A DNA stretch of 64,000 nucleotides, from the NCBI RefSeq assembly GCF_947507565.1, contig NC_089185.1, positions 1,426,001 through 1,490,000 of the forward strand. The letters are read 5' to 3'. How positions within the stretch are numbered: position 1 is the stretch's first letter; the number at the start of each line of letters is the position of its first letter. The stretch comes from Oscarella lobularis (lineage: Eukaryota > Porifera > Homoscleromorpha > Homosclerophorida > Oscarellidae). Made by a program: the position numbers and the translations under genes. Shown here in pieces: positions 9,185 through 21,156 of the stretch. The notes under the pieces were generated by a model. The model ran no database searches, was not told where the DNA came from, and saw only the letters and a list, made by a program, of their open reading frames with translations.

Positions 9185-11031
9185 CTACACGGTGCTTTCA
9201 TACTGTGCTACTGAACGCGTCAACTTTTCAGCTTGAAGAGCTTTCGTTTCCGCCTCTTTCGACTCTGCATTGCGCCGTTTCTCTACGCGAATCAGCCACA
9301 GGTCCAAAGACATCAATAGAGAGACACATATGGATATGACACCAGCGAGAACAAAAGCGGCATTATACGACCCAGTAGCGTCGAAAATCCAGCCTAATAA
9401 AATCAAACAAATCACATATAACAAATCAAGAATTATGTAGTCGTACCAGCAGCTGGTCCCCCAAACGTCCCAAATATGGAACTCGTAAAGCTCAGAATGC
9501 TAAAGGCGTTGACAGCCTCGTCAACTCCAACGAAGTCGCTAGGAAAGATGCTCATCATTGCCAAATAGCCGTAATTGATTCCGAACAATATCATGAATCC
9601 AATAAGATCTGCATAGGTTTGATACAGAGGAAAGAACACATTCCCAATGCCGCCTATGAAAATGAGGAACTGCAGAAGCGGTAGACGATATTGCAGATGA
9701 TCGCCAACATAGCCAGCAACAACGGCCACGACAATAGAAACCGCAGACGCGTACGTCAAAAGGAAACTACTCTTCTGTTTGCTAATACCGAGAACGCATT
9801 CGGAGTGCCGATACTAGGACAAAGAGTCAATGAATGAATGAATGAATGAATAAATAAAGAGCATCTGCTTTTCACTTACGATGTGAAAGAGAACGACGTA
9901 GAGGGAGAAGAAATGAAGTCCTATCAGCCACACCCACAGGGCAAAACGAGGATGACGTTGCGTTTTCCAAGCTCCAATGATGATCTCCTTGACAGAGGGC
10001 GCTTTGCTTTGTTGGGCCGTCTCGGGAATGTATCGCGGTCGATAAAAGAGCGACGCCAGAATCATTAAGCAGCTGATTCCGCCGGCAAAATAGCAGGCTC
10101 GTCTCCAGTCATATTTACTCTCGATGGCTCCCATGACGGATGAGATGACTAGAACGCCTATGCTACCTCCCACTTGACTGATGCAGATGGCCAGCGTCTT
10201 TCGCTTGTGGAAATACGTGGGAATGATGCCGACGCCTGGCGAATAGATCATCGATCCGCCGACGCCGGCGAGAACGCCGTACGTCAAAAACGCCTGCCAG
10301 ATTTCGTTGGTCAAACCGGTCAGAATGACTCCTGTTGAGAAGAGGATGCTACCCGTGAAGACAACGGGACGAACGCCCCAGCGTTTTGATAGCGCGGCGG
10401 CAAAAGGGCCGAGGGAAAAGATGAAAAGTGTTGCTGTGTTTCCAATCCACGCTACGTAAAGAAGGCAAAGAAAAAACGTGAGACAGGCCCAAAAATTAGT
10501 CAATTAATTAAATTATTAAGTTCCAGTGCAGTGCTATTAGCATGTGTTATGTTGTTATAACACTGCCCCACTAGTATGGCTTTTATACGAAGCCACTGAT
10601 TGAGCTTCTACTCTTCAGTTGTAACTCACTGTCACAGACCCTAACTCATCCCACGCGAGGCGACTACAATCTGACGTCACAAATAAGTCAGTGACGTCAG
10701 TATTCGAACGTTTCCGACCTGTTTGGCCGCTGACAGAGCTCAGAGTCGCATTAGCAGAGCACGAATCGGACGATTGGTTTTGACCGCTGTAAAGAATAAC
10801 AAGTGGCACGTAGATAACGCCGAACGAACTGAATACGCCGACGAGCATGAAGGTGAGAACGAACGAGGCGGCGACGACCACCCAAGACCAGCCCTTGTCG
10901 ATCGCTTTCGTCGGCTCGAGAATCGATCTGATCGAGCTGCGACGACGAGACGTTCGTCGCGGTTCTTGAAATCTGTTCGCGTCCACGACGTCCACTTGAA
11001 ACGAGATACGAGGTTGTCCTTGTTGTTCCAT
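9185..11031 (-). CDS. Monocarboxylate-transporter-like MFS protein, tandem copy C
   Basis: Third SLC16-like paralogue with the same four exons as copies A and B. The ATG at 11029-11031 gives MEQQGQPRISFQVDVVDAN. Landmarks are KGWSWVVVAASFVLTFM (helix 1), KRWGVRPVVFTGS, YFHKRKTLAICISQVGGS and a last-exon tail with alternating Lys/Glu. Intron 1 is longer (about 260 bases) than in copy B, and intron 2 contains a short GAAT/GAAT(AAAT) microsatellite at 9829-9855. The protein is predicted to be a plasma-membrane carrier of small organic acids by family. It is separated from copies A and B only by the inserted 4 kb unit, so the three genes were probably adjacent before that event. Confidence 0.85.
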
Positions 11032-11442
11032 TTTTGTGACGCCTACGCGCCCACGCCACGCCTCACGGATCGCGCGCTAACAGCGACGTCCTTTTTTGTG
11101 CCCGTCTAATAAGCAATATAGTATTTCTCTAAATCACACAGAAATTTCTAGTTGATATGTTCTGATTTTCAGGTGGCAATGATCTTATAGATATTTTTCT
11201 AGTTCTTACCTATTTTTCCCTCAAACAAATCAAAGGGGAAGTGTATAATGAACGTATCAAGGCATGCAGCGTTTCTTCTGAAATCGTACTAGTAGCGGGT
11301 AGAGCAACGGGAAGTACAGGGAAATAGTACTACAAAACACAATGAGTACAGTGTGAAATAAATGACTCCGCTAACAGGAAATAATCAGCAAAGAAAATCG
11401 GCATGCAATAAGGGGAGGCATCATCTGACATCATCATCATCA
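11032..11442. other. Intergenic, transporter C promoter side and CD164-like 3' flank
   Basis: This 410-base stretch is AT-rich. A short ATG-rich (catcatcat) run is at 11430-11445. I see no gene, RNA or repeat in it. Confidence 0.4.
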
Positions 11443-11821
11443 TCAATATTGCTTGTAGTCAGAGCTTCTCTGCGACCTGACAAATTTGTACACAAAGAAG
11501 ATGATGAAAACGACTCCCAGCGCCAAAATGATGCCTCCGAAAAAAGACGCTGTGTCGAATCCCGAACCACACGAAGCCGGAGCGATTGTTGACGCCGCAG
11601 TCGTTTTTGGCTCTGCAGTCCTTATTGGTGCTGCAGTCGTTGCTTGTGCCGCTGGTGCCGCAGTCGTTGGGGTCGGTGCTGGCGCCAAGAATGATGATGA
11701 TGATGATCCTTGAGCTAAACACAAAACGCGATTCGCTACAGGAGACCCCTTTCGCTAGAAGCCCACCTGCAGCTACAAAAGATAGATAGATAACTAGTAG
11801 TAGAGGTTTCATCGTCGTCAT
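11443..11821 (-). CDS. CD164-like sialomucin (endolyn family)
   Basis: Small type I membrane mucin, 108 residues from two exons: 11767-11821 and 11443-11714, with a 52-base intron. The N-terminus MTTMKPLLLVIYLSFVAAA is a signal peptide. The ectodomain is Ser/Thr/Ala/Pro-rich (repeats of TTAAPAAQ type), as expected for O-glycosylation. The C-terminus GFDTASFFGGIILALGVVFI continues to FFVYKF and a short tail ending YKQY. This matches the CD164/TMEM123 family signature (FDAASFIGGIVLVLGV...FFLYKF). CD164 is an adhesion and endolysosomal sialomucin whose tail ends in a tyrosine sorting signal; the tail here ends SDYKQY. The gene is head-to-head with the PPR gene, 102 bases away. Confidence 0.8.
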
Positions 11822-11923
11822 CGCGAAGAAAAGGAGCTAAATGAGCGAACAATGATGACGAAGAAGTGACGCGTTCGCGCATGCACATGCGTAGAATTCT
11901 GCGCTAATCTGCGTAGATGTTAG
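11822..11923. promoter_or_regulatory. Shared head-to-head promoter of the CD164-like and PPR genes
   Basis: Only 102 bases separate the two start codons. The interval has a palindromic element, gcgcatgcacatgcg, at about 11878-11892. No TATA box is visible. Confidence 0.5.
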
Positions 11924-13642
11924 ATGTTTCGCTTCATTTGTAACGTTTCGCGTCGATTCGACGTCGCAGCGACAAGCCGGCTACTTTGGCGAGCAAGCGG
12001 AGCTTCGAAACGACCGCAATTGGCGACGACGTCGCAGCAACGAATCGAAACGCTGCAAGAGCTGACGAAAGCGGGAAAAGTGAGCTCCAGAAAAGAGTTT
12101 AGGACCTCCAAATTCAAAATTTATTCAGCTTCAAGCGGCAATCGATCTCCTCGACGCGACAAAGCCCGAAACGACGACACCCCTGTACAACAGCGTGATA
12201 GGAGTTCTAGCGAAGCAGGGCAACGTAAAGGCAGCTTTTAAGACGTATAACCGAGTATGTAGAAAAAGACGTAGTCGAGATTATTTTTTCTGAACACTTC
12301 TCTTACTGTATAGATGAAAAAACATGGGCTCGGGTCTACAGATCGAACGTATGGACATTTGTTTACTGCCTGCGCTTCGAATCGGTCCAAGCGAAGTTTA
12401 CAAGAGCTTTGCAAGCTCGTTGAAAAATTGGTTGCAGCGGATTTGGAACTGAGCGTTGTTTCGTGGAATGCAGCCATACGCGCTTTGGCTCGGCATCAGA
12501 TGACGTTCGAAGCGTTGGATCTTCTACAGAAAATGGAAGACAATTTTCGTATTGAACCGGACGTACGATCATTTACGCACGCACTCGAAGCGTGCCGTCA
12601 TGATCGATCTGACGGAATTCGGCTGGCCGATCTGGTGTGGCGCGACATGGAGCAGAGAGGCATTCGACCAGATCTACTCATTTATAATCAGTATGTTAGC
12701 GTTTATGGAGAATGTGGGCGCGCCGTTGTTCCGTTTGGAAGTGTGGGAGCCCTGCTGAGGCACATGAGAAAGAACGGGGTTGAACCGGACATACGAACGT
12801 TTCACGCACTGGAATCTTTGGCTGGAAGTGACGATGAGATGTTGAGTGAGATTCGCAACGAGATGGATCGGCGTGGATTGAAGGCAGATATTGTATTTAT
12901 GAACGGAAGAGTGGCAGAAAGAGCCGGAAAAGGTGACCTGCAGGGAGCAAAGGTAAAGGGTCCGTAACACCTTCATTTTTGGGCAGCAAAAAGTGTTTTA
13001 GACTATCCTGCGTGAAATGGGGCTGAAACCGGACGTTCGTACATATCAGGCTTTGAGCGTAGCTTGCAAAGAAGAAGAGGACGCGAGGAAAATTCTTGAA
13101 TCAATGGAGGTATAGGAGCGGATGGTATAGTTTAGTCTAAAAGATGATTTTCTTTTCTGAAGGAAAGCGGTGTCGAACCTAATGTGTACGTGTATGGGAC
13201 GCTGATGAAGAATGCTGCCAAATCCCATCAGTTCAACCATCTCATTTGGCTGATGAAGGCACACACGCAGTGAACTTATTGTATTTTTATTCTGACATTG
13301 GTTTTGTAGAAAATGGAGAGGAGTGGTGTAAAACCGAATGACGTCATCATGAGCATTTTGGACTCAGCAGCGGCAAGATCAAAACGAGAAAGAGCGGTAA
13401 GAACGCGTCACAATTGCGTCTCCTTCGCGCACTAATATTAGTCAATTACTCCAAGAAATCCCCTCGTGTCACACCTAAAGACGGATTTCGTGGATTCCTG
13501 CGAATTTGGAAGACGCGCAACGCCTTGTACGCGACGCCGACGGAAACAGAAGAATAATAAAAAAACAGAAACGAGCTGGTCTATTTCCGTTTACATGATA
13601 AATACGAATCAAAAATTAGATCCAGTACACAATGGTGCGTGA
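11924..13642 (+). CDS. Pentatricopeptide repeat protein, PTCD1-like
   Basis: Probable mitochondrial RNA-binding protein. Exons by frame and splice signals: 11924-12079, 12129-12254, 12314-12952, 13002-13109, 13163-13258, 13310-13396 and 13442 onward. The N-terminus is Arg-rich ([19 protein letters not shown]), fitting a mitochondrial presequence. At least seven PPR-like units follow, for example [67 protein letters not shown] and [14 protein letters not shown]. The '[10 protein letters not shown]' unit and spacing resemble PTCD1, a matrix protein of mitochondrial tRNA and 16S rRNA metabolism, but another animal PPR protein is possible. The fifth intron (13259-13309) starts with GC rather than GT, and this is the only join that restores [13 protein letters not shown]. 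The last exon's frame ends at 13642, overlapping the convergent E2F 3' end by 34 bases; that tail is uncertain. Confidence 0.7.
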
Positions 13643-16331
13643 TCCCATTGAAATCCAAGCAACCCTTTATCTACGGACTTGCCTTCATCCGAAGTCGTCG
13701 TCGTCGTCGTCGTCGTCGTCGTGCTCACGTTTACCTGATGAATCGACCTTCTCCTATTCACTGGACAACCCCGTGTCGGCGTGGACGGACTGAGTTCTTC
13801 CTGACAGCGCAACTTCATTGAATCCGGCGACAGGTACGACGTGAGCGAATCCCGACTCGTTTTCCCGTTTGGCGGCGTGTAGTGATGAAATCGCAGCGGC
13901 GCTTGAACCGATTTTCCGTACTCGGGTGAATAACGTTCGGACGCTTTGGTATTGACCTTCTCCTTTTCCCCGCTCTCTGTATCTTTAGATTGCTTTTTGG
14001 TGTACATCAAGTGTCGTATTGACTCCATCTGTTCTTTCGTGACCACTGCCGGCGGCGGCGTTCTCGGAGCGTTGACGACGGCGCTGGCAGCGAGTGGAGG
14101 CGGAAGAGGAAGCGGAGGAGGCCGGTGGACAGAAAGTTGCAGTAGAGGAATCCCAGACGGCGTGGTCGTGGACGTAGGAAGCAGGGATACGACGAGAGGT
14201 GCCGTCGGTCCTCCGCCTCCGCCTCTTGCAATGGCTTTGGCATCAAATGCAGCCTTGTCTAATTGCTGAGCATTCTGTATAGGAATGAGCAGTTGGCCGG
14301 ATGGTAGGATGGACGTCTGCATCGGAATTAGGATGGCTGGCTTGGCTTTAGGAGTCGGGATGACGGGGGGAGGGGGTGCCGGTGGCGGTGGCGGCGGTGG
14401 AGGAGCCGATGATTTGAGTTGCATCAGAGCAGCAGCCGTCTGAAGCTGAGATGGAGTCACCGATTTCGAAAGTGGCAATCCTTTGCTTGGCGGAGGACTG
14501 CTATCAGAATTGACTAGGAAGGAAAAACAAAGCAATGCCAATTGGAGTCGTCGCGCTTCAACGACAAGGAACATACGCGATAGCGGTATTGCTTCAAAAT
14601 TATCGAGGAGCGTGTGCTTCTTGGTGTACGTCGATCGGCGGCTTCCTGCTGAATCCTTAGTTTCGCTTGCGTTGTTTGTAGGAAAGGAATGCTTTTCCGT
14701 TGCCACTGCAGGAGACGGACACGTCAGGGTTAGTGCAAATGAGCGCTCCGCGTTATTCTTACTGTAGTGCTGGGAGGCGTTGTCAAGATCAAAGCCAACC
14801 CATTGGTACGCCGGTTTCATTCCATAGCGAAGAGGCAGCCGAACTTTCTTGATGAGTCCGAGGCTTGAGAGAATGTTGGCAATGTCATAGAGACGACGCA
14901 CTTTGGCTGAAATCATCAATATAATTAGATCGATTCGAGTCATTCCTTTACTTTTCCATTTCGATGACTCGGGACTCATATTTCCGATCAGAATCAACGC
15001 GGCAACATCCAGACCGACGACTTTGGTCTAGAAAAAAACGTATTTGATAAATAATTAACTCCGTCATTTATTACGTACGTCTGATACAAAAAACAGCATG
15101 AGGAACCGTTGGGTCAAACAGCCAAGAGACCGATCTCTTCTTTCATATAAACTCTTCACTAGAAAAATAACAGGAGACAATTCCTCATATGCATACATAA
15201 TATGTAAAGCGTGCCTCTTTTGTCTTGCTTATCCTCATTTGGATCGTCGGCCTTGTTTTGTAGCTAATTTAACAGCGCTAAGACTTCTTCTTCTTTTCTT
15301 GCAATTAACTCACTTTTTGAATACTCTCTCTAAGTTTTTCCATTGTGGCCATTTCCTTTTTCTGCAAGTCCATTTTGGGCAATTGCAACCCTTTTTGACG
15401 CGCATGTGCCTAACGATTGCCATGTCAACCAGCTGAAAATATTAATCAAATTCATTTCTACTTTTAATTTTGAAAGTGTAGCCGGCAACTGAGATCTCCC
15501 ATACCAAACGTATTGATTCTTAGCAACTCTCTTCGTCATTTCCAAACTCTCAAGCACATTGATAATGTCATAGATTCGCCTACGCTCGACACCTAAAAAA
15601 GACACCGATATTATCCGGGACAACATAAATCACGTGCGGCACGTGCAATAAACGGAACCAAAAAACGCGCTAAAAATTTGGCGGCAACGCTCACCCAAAC
15701 GTTTGCCGACTTCATCCAAAAAAATCCGCTTTCCAGTGGTTTCCGATTGATCATATCGTTCCAAAAACCTTAGATAAAACCCGTATTGAGAAAATAGAAT
15801 AATTAAATATTTTGCTAACTTGCTGCACAACTTGGCCAATGACTTGTCCTTTCGACTATACTGTCCCATCGACGCCTTCTTCGATTTTCCTTGAGGAGCG
15901 TCTTCCTCATCTTCTTCATTCTCTTCGTCTTCCTCCTCTTCGTCTTCGGCGACGGCGGCGGCGGCGACGAACTCCTTCGATAGATTTCGTCGTCGCGTCT
16001 CCTCCCGATCGCGCAACGCGGGACTGATTGCCGTGAGAAGGAGCTTTAGATTCGCCATGGGCGTGACCGGTTCGTCGAGCGAAGAAGCCGTTTCTGTTGT
16101 CGCCGTCGTTTTTGGTGCCGTTGCGACGCCTTCGTCGCGTGTTTCGTTCTCTTTGAGGCGTTTTGGACTCGTCGGCGGCGTCGATTCGTTCATCCACGCT
16201 TCGGGGAAGCGTTTGAGCGGGGTCGAATCGTTTTTCGAGGTCTCGCGAACGCTTTTCTCGACCGATTCGGTCGTGTAGAAGTTCGCCATGGCTAGCGGAC
16301 GCTTCGTTTGCCTTCTCGGGCGTTCCGTCAT
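13609..16331 (-). CDS. E2F7/8: Atypical E2F transcription factor (E2F7/8)
   Basis: Nuclear repressor of E2F target genes that binds DNA without DP. The sequence shows two winged-helix DNA-binding domains, the mark of E2F7/8. The first has [12 protein letters not shown] then [18 protein letters not shown]. The second has [35 protein letters not shown] and [19 protein letters not shown]. Each holds the DNA-contacting RRxYDI motif. The first exon starts at 16331 and is acidic and Ser/Thr-rich, with a Glu/Asp run at 15905-15945. The last large exon is Pro-rich and ends in a Thr run encoded by a (GAC/GTC) microsatellite at 13697-13725. No dimerisation or pocket-protein-binding region is seen, as expected for the class. 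It is head-to-head with NUP205. Confidence 0.9.
13697..13725. repeat. Trinucleotide (GTC)n microsatellite coding poly-Thr in E2F7/8
   Basis: About nine GTC units, read on the minus strand as a run of Thr near the E2F C-terminus. Confidence 0.9.
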
Positions 16332-16554
16332 TATGTTTAGCGCCCTTTTTCGGAGTGGCGATCAATGAAACTCCCGCGTACAGTTGGTGCGCAAAACGCG
16401 GCCAATCAGAGCGTCGCCTCGACAACACGTGCCACGTCTGATATCAACATCGCCGTCGATCCTTTGCGGCAGAGCAGAAAAGGAGAGGATTCTAAATGTC
16501 GTTTTCCATTGCAGGTAGTCAGAACGAGCTCATCTACACAATGAAACGCTAGAT
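16332..16554. promoter_or_regulatory. Shared head-to-head promoter of E2F7/8 and NUP205
   Basis: This 223-base interval contains tttagcgccc (about 16337), close to the E2F consensus TTTSGCGC; ccaatca (about 16401), a CCAAT box; and cacgtg (about 16425), an E-box. An E2F-like site beside an E2F7/8 gene would fit the autoregulation known in vertebrates, but one base departs from consensus. No TATA box is seen. Confidence 0.5.
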
Positions 16555-19500
16555 GTGTCGGGGTCCCCCGTTTGGGACTCTTCTTCATTCGTTCTCCTTC
16601 TGTCCCAAGGTCCGTTCGACAGACTGCTCTGCCTAATCAACGCCGCAGTCGGTCACAAGCAAACCGATCTCTACCACGACCTCCAACTCGCTTTGCGAAA
16701 GCACAAGCCGGACTTTCTAAACCTATTAAAAAACCCCGTATGTCAAAATAAAAAAATCAAACGCGCACCTAAAACGACGTCTAGGCAAAGTCGACAACAG
16801 ACCGACAAAAAGTCAAAAACGCAACCAAAGAAGGAATCTACGTCCACGGCGAATCCCATCCGCGTCGACTCCCCCCCGATTTCATCGAAGAGGCCCTCCT
16901 CCTCAGCGATCTCATCGACATCAACGAATTCGCCGCCGTCGAACTCGTTCTCACCGGCGAACATCTCCTACCCCGTCATCCGGGACTCACACGAGGTCTC
17001 GTCGCCGTCACCGTCTATCACGAGGAACGTCGCAACGTCGCTCTCTGCCTCCAATCGCTCGTCCAAGCGCGCGACGGCGCTCTGTGGACGTTCGAGTTGA
17101 GCGACGAGATGACGCGTCTCGTCAAAGGTTTCACGGACGAGTTGCAAGAAAATGGGCTCGTGCGAAAGATCTTCGATCTGTTCGCCGCCGTCGACGTTCG
17201 CGACGAGTTGAATAAATTGGAGCGGGGGCGTGGCGTCGGCGGCGATAAACATCGAAATTTATTGATTCGTTTGATCGACGATCAGCGTCTCGCCTTGGCT
17301 CAGTGTTTGTACTGCTGGGCGTGTCAGAATCCGCTTTCGAAGGATGACGTTCGGGCGTTGGTCGCCTTTTTGAAAGGGAAATCGGCGGAGAAAATGCTCG
17401 GCGAGGACGCGACGCTCGATCCCGTTTACTTGTCCTTGTTCGTGACGCTGCTCTATTGTCTCAACGTCGAGCCGCTTCGCGAGATGAACGCGGACGAGGA
17501 GGAGGAGTTTTATGACAAGCTGACGATTTTTGACTATGCCGATGAGTTGCACGGAGAGATCGTTGGAGATTGGGAGTGGATGGAGTTGGGCGATGCGGTC
17601 AAGCTCGCTTGGGCGCTCGTTATCTGCGTCGGAAAGAGACAACAAGCTTTGCCGGGTACGTCGCTCGATTCCACCTATATTATTATTTTAATTTTCTTGT
17701 GAAGATGATGAGCAGTTTGACGAGGACAATATTTTTGAGCTTGCTGTTATTGGCGGCGCTTTGAGTTTTTTTAGAAAGACCGTTATTGGAGCGTCGAGGT
17801 TTTTTGATGAGGTTTGCTCGATTCTAAATGACTTAACGTTTTAAATGCTATTCGTTTTTGATTTCGCAGGAATTCTACGTGAGAAAAATCCACGGTTTAG
17901 TGACCGGATTGCTCGTCAACATGCCACTGAATGTGCGTCGATGAATGCATATTTTTTTAACGCGTCACATTTGTCAATATGTTTAGATTAAACAGTTGAG
18001 AAACGAGAACGACGAAGTGGCTAGAATCACTGCCGTTTGCAATCAGCAGGGTCGCGAAATTCCGGAAGACCTACGTCACGACTTCGAAGAGCTGATGAAA
18101 CTGGTATAGCACGCAAGTCTATTAATTAAAAAAATCAATGCGTATTATATCTCTTCTTTCGCTCCCCCACAGATTCATGACTTGTATGCCAATTCGTCTC
18201 TCCAACTTGAAATCGAGTACTGGACTCCGGTAGACCAAGCTCATTCTCTCTTTCCCTTTCAACGTCTCTCAACGTCTCAGAGACAGGTCAGTGAGCCGAA
18301 TAATGGGATCCCCGCTCTCCTCACGTCGTCTCCTTCCAGAGAAATCTCTATAAATTCATGCGTTTGGCCAGCGATCTCCTTCCCGCACCCCTATTCGCTC
18401 CCTACGTGAACATGCTACGCGGTCTCGCCTCGAGCCCGGCGGCTTCTCACCACTGCTATAACTTTCTCAAGACGAACGGGATCTCCGCCGGCGGTGCCGC
18501 CGCTCCCAATGCGGCAATAATATCATGGGATCATTTTTTCACGTCAATGAAACAATATTATCTCGGCATGAGGCAGGACGCGGCGGTCGCTATCGGTGGT
18601 GGCGGGGCTCCTATTCATTCCCTCATCCCCGCCAATATATCGGCGCAAGAAGTCGAAGGACTCCAGGCCGTGCTACAACTTCTCGAACAAATTGTCAAAG
18701 AGGTAATCTCAGGGAAAGAATTGTTGATACGTTTGCACTTTTTTCTCTCTCTCTCTAGGATCCCACCTGTAGGAGTGCCATGCATAGTAACGAACACTGG
18801 CTCCCGGTTCCGACTCTATTTGGCCTGCTCACCTGTCCCGTTCCGCTTCAGCTCAAAGCGAGTCTGCTTCGCTGTTTGGCGGCGTTTGCTCGCACGCCCG
18901 AAATTGCCATGAATATGTGGACGTTGTTGGAGTCGCATCAAGTACTCCAGACGGTCGTTCCGGCTGGCGGCGTCGCTCAGCAAAGTGGGATCAAAGTAGG
19001 CGACAAAAATTTCATATAGAAATCAATTGAAATTATTTATTTATTTAGACTGAACTCGAAGAAATTGAATCGAGAAATGAGGAATATCCCGAAACGCGAG
19101 CCTTTCTCGCTTTTCTCGACAGTCTCACTGAGACGCCGATTCCGCCGGGACTAGGCGCCGGATATCGACCGGCGGGCTTCGATCCCTACCTCAGCTTCTT
19201 GCGCGACAGCGTGTTTTTAAAATTCAACACGCGCGCGTACCACAACGGCGAAGAGAAAGTAGGCGAAACTCTCAACGTTAGTCAACGAATATCTAGTCTT
19301 TTGCAGTGGATGGTCTGCGCCGACGTTTTAACCGTTCTGCACAAACTGCTTCACCACTACGAACCAGAGACGAGTCACTTCGCTGACGAGGCGAGCGCTT
19401 GGGCTCACAGTCACGTTGGCGATCGCTTGGAGCACGCGGATAAGCCGCCCGGCTACACGATCATGCTGCATCTCTTAAACGAATCCCAAATGTTTCAGAA

Positions 19501-21103
19501 AGTCAGGCAGAAAGAGTTCAAAAAAATTTTGGTAATCTTTTTTTCTTGGATTAGATTATGCACGTTATTGATGTTGGCGCTCAATACGTCGTATCGCCAG
19601 TCAAGATGTCCAAAGGTTACCTGAGATTCTGCTCTTTTTATCCGTCTTGAACTTCCATGTTGTGCACACTACAGACGGTCGAAAAGCGTTGGAACGATCC
19701 GTTCTGTTGGCTTTGCAAATGCTCGAAATCGTACTGAACAAGGAAGCAATCTTCTTCGACTTTCTTCGCGATAACAATTCATTGGAGTTGGCTACTCCTT
19801 TGGAGCAGCTTCTCTTCTCCGTCAATGCGTCGACGAATCAACCCGACTTGTATATCAACATAGCAAGGTTCGCATATTTACTAATCGTTTCTGGAGTTCT
19901 TCACGTTTGACTGCTCTTAGATTCGTTTGTGAGCACGATTTGAGTTTGGAATTGGTTTTGACGTCGATTCGAATTTTATGCGCCGTGTCTCGTTCGGGTC
20001 CCGTACAGAGAAACCTCGTCGGAGTTCTGACGTCGTCACCGGTAATTGAAAAAACATAATTCAATATTTAATTAAATCGTTTATTTAGGAAACGTCTCGA
20101 GAAATTCTCCACGGGTTCGTGACTCATTTGGAAAGCAGCGAGCGAGAAGCGGAAGAGGAGGAAGATATTTTCACAGACGCCGACGGAAATCAAGGTTATA
20201 GCCTTTACGTATATCCGGGGGTGGGTAGGTGATTATGACTTTTTTAGTTTCTAACGATGACGTCACCGAAGTGCAATTGGTCAGCTCGATTCGACAGCAC
20301 ATCGTTCATCTGTTGCTCATCTCGCTGCAACACCAATCTCCGACTGTCGCTCACTTTCTGCTCGGCTTCGAACTGATGAAACCCCCGTCCCAAACGAACC
20401 TTCAAGACCCCGGTAATAAGAAAACGAACGAAAGCGCAATGTCTTTTCTTATCACTTTTTTTTCTTCAGGCGTTCACGGCTCTCCGCGCACGTGTCTCCA
20501 CGCCGTACTGGACATCCTGAATGAGCACTTATCAATCAGTCGAACGTCGTCCGGCGCCGCGATGCCATGGAAACCCCACCTCGTCCAACTCTCGTATCAA
20601 CTCGTCTACGCGCTGGCGTCGAATTCAGACACGAGCCAGCCGACCGTGCGATACCTGCGTTCGAGCTACGACTTCTTCTGTCGTCACTTGGAACGAATTC
20701 CGTTTCCACGAACTGCGACGAGTCGTCTTGGCGACGACGAGGACGAGAACGTCGTCGCCGATTTGATCGCTCGACGTCGCGTTATTCATCAAGCGTGGTT
20801 CTTGAAGTGTCTCGCTCTCGAGCTGCGACTCACCGCGCTGAACAAGCAGCACTCGCACGCCCAACGCATCGTCGGATTGCTACTCAGCGAATCGTCGACG
20901 TCTGAGTCTTCTGATGGTGACGTTGCCGCCGCCGGCTCCGGCGCTTTTGTTTTCGGTTTCGGAGCGGGCGACTCCGGACGAAAGCGGCTGCTTCGTCTTT
21001 TGGACGACGTCGATTTGACGCAGGAATGTTCGCCGGAGTTGAGTCTGCAGATTTTCGACGTCAATGTCGTCGTTCAGTTGATTGGCGCGTTGGAAGGAGC
21101 GGA

Positions 21104-21156
<53 letters not shown>

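Noticed and set aside
13697-13725. CRISPR-like or other spaced repeat arrays
   Set aside because: The repeats in the window are simple microsatellites or two-unit tandems without spacers, in a eukaryotic genome.
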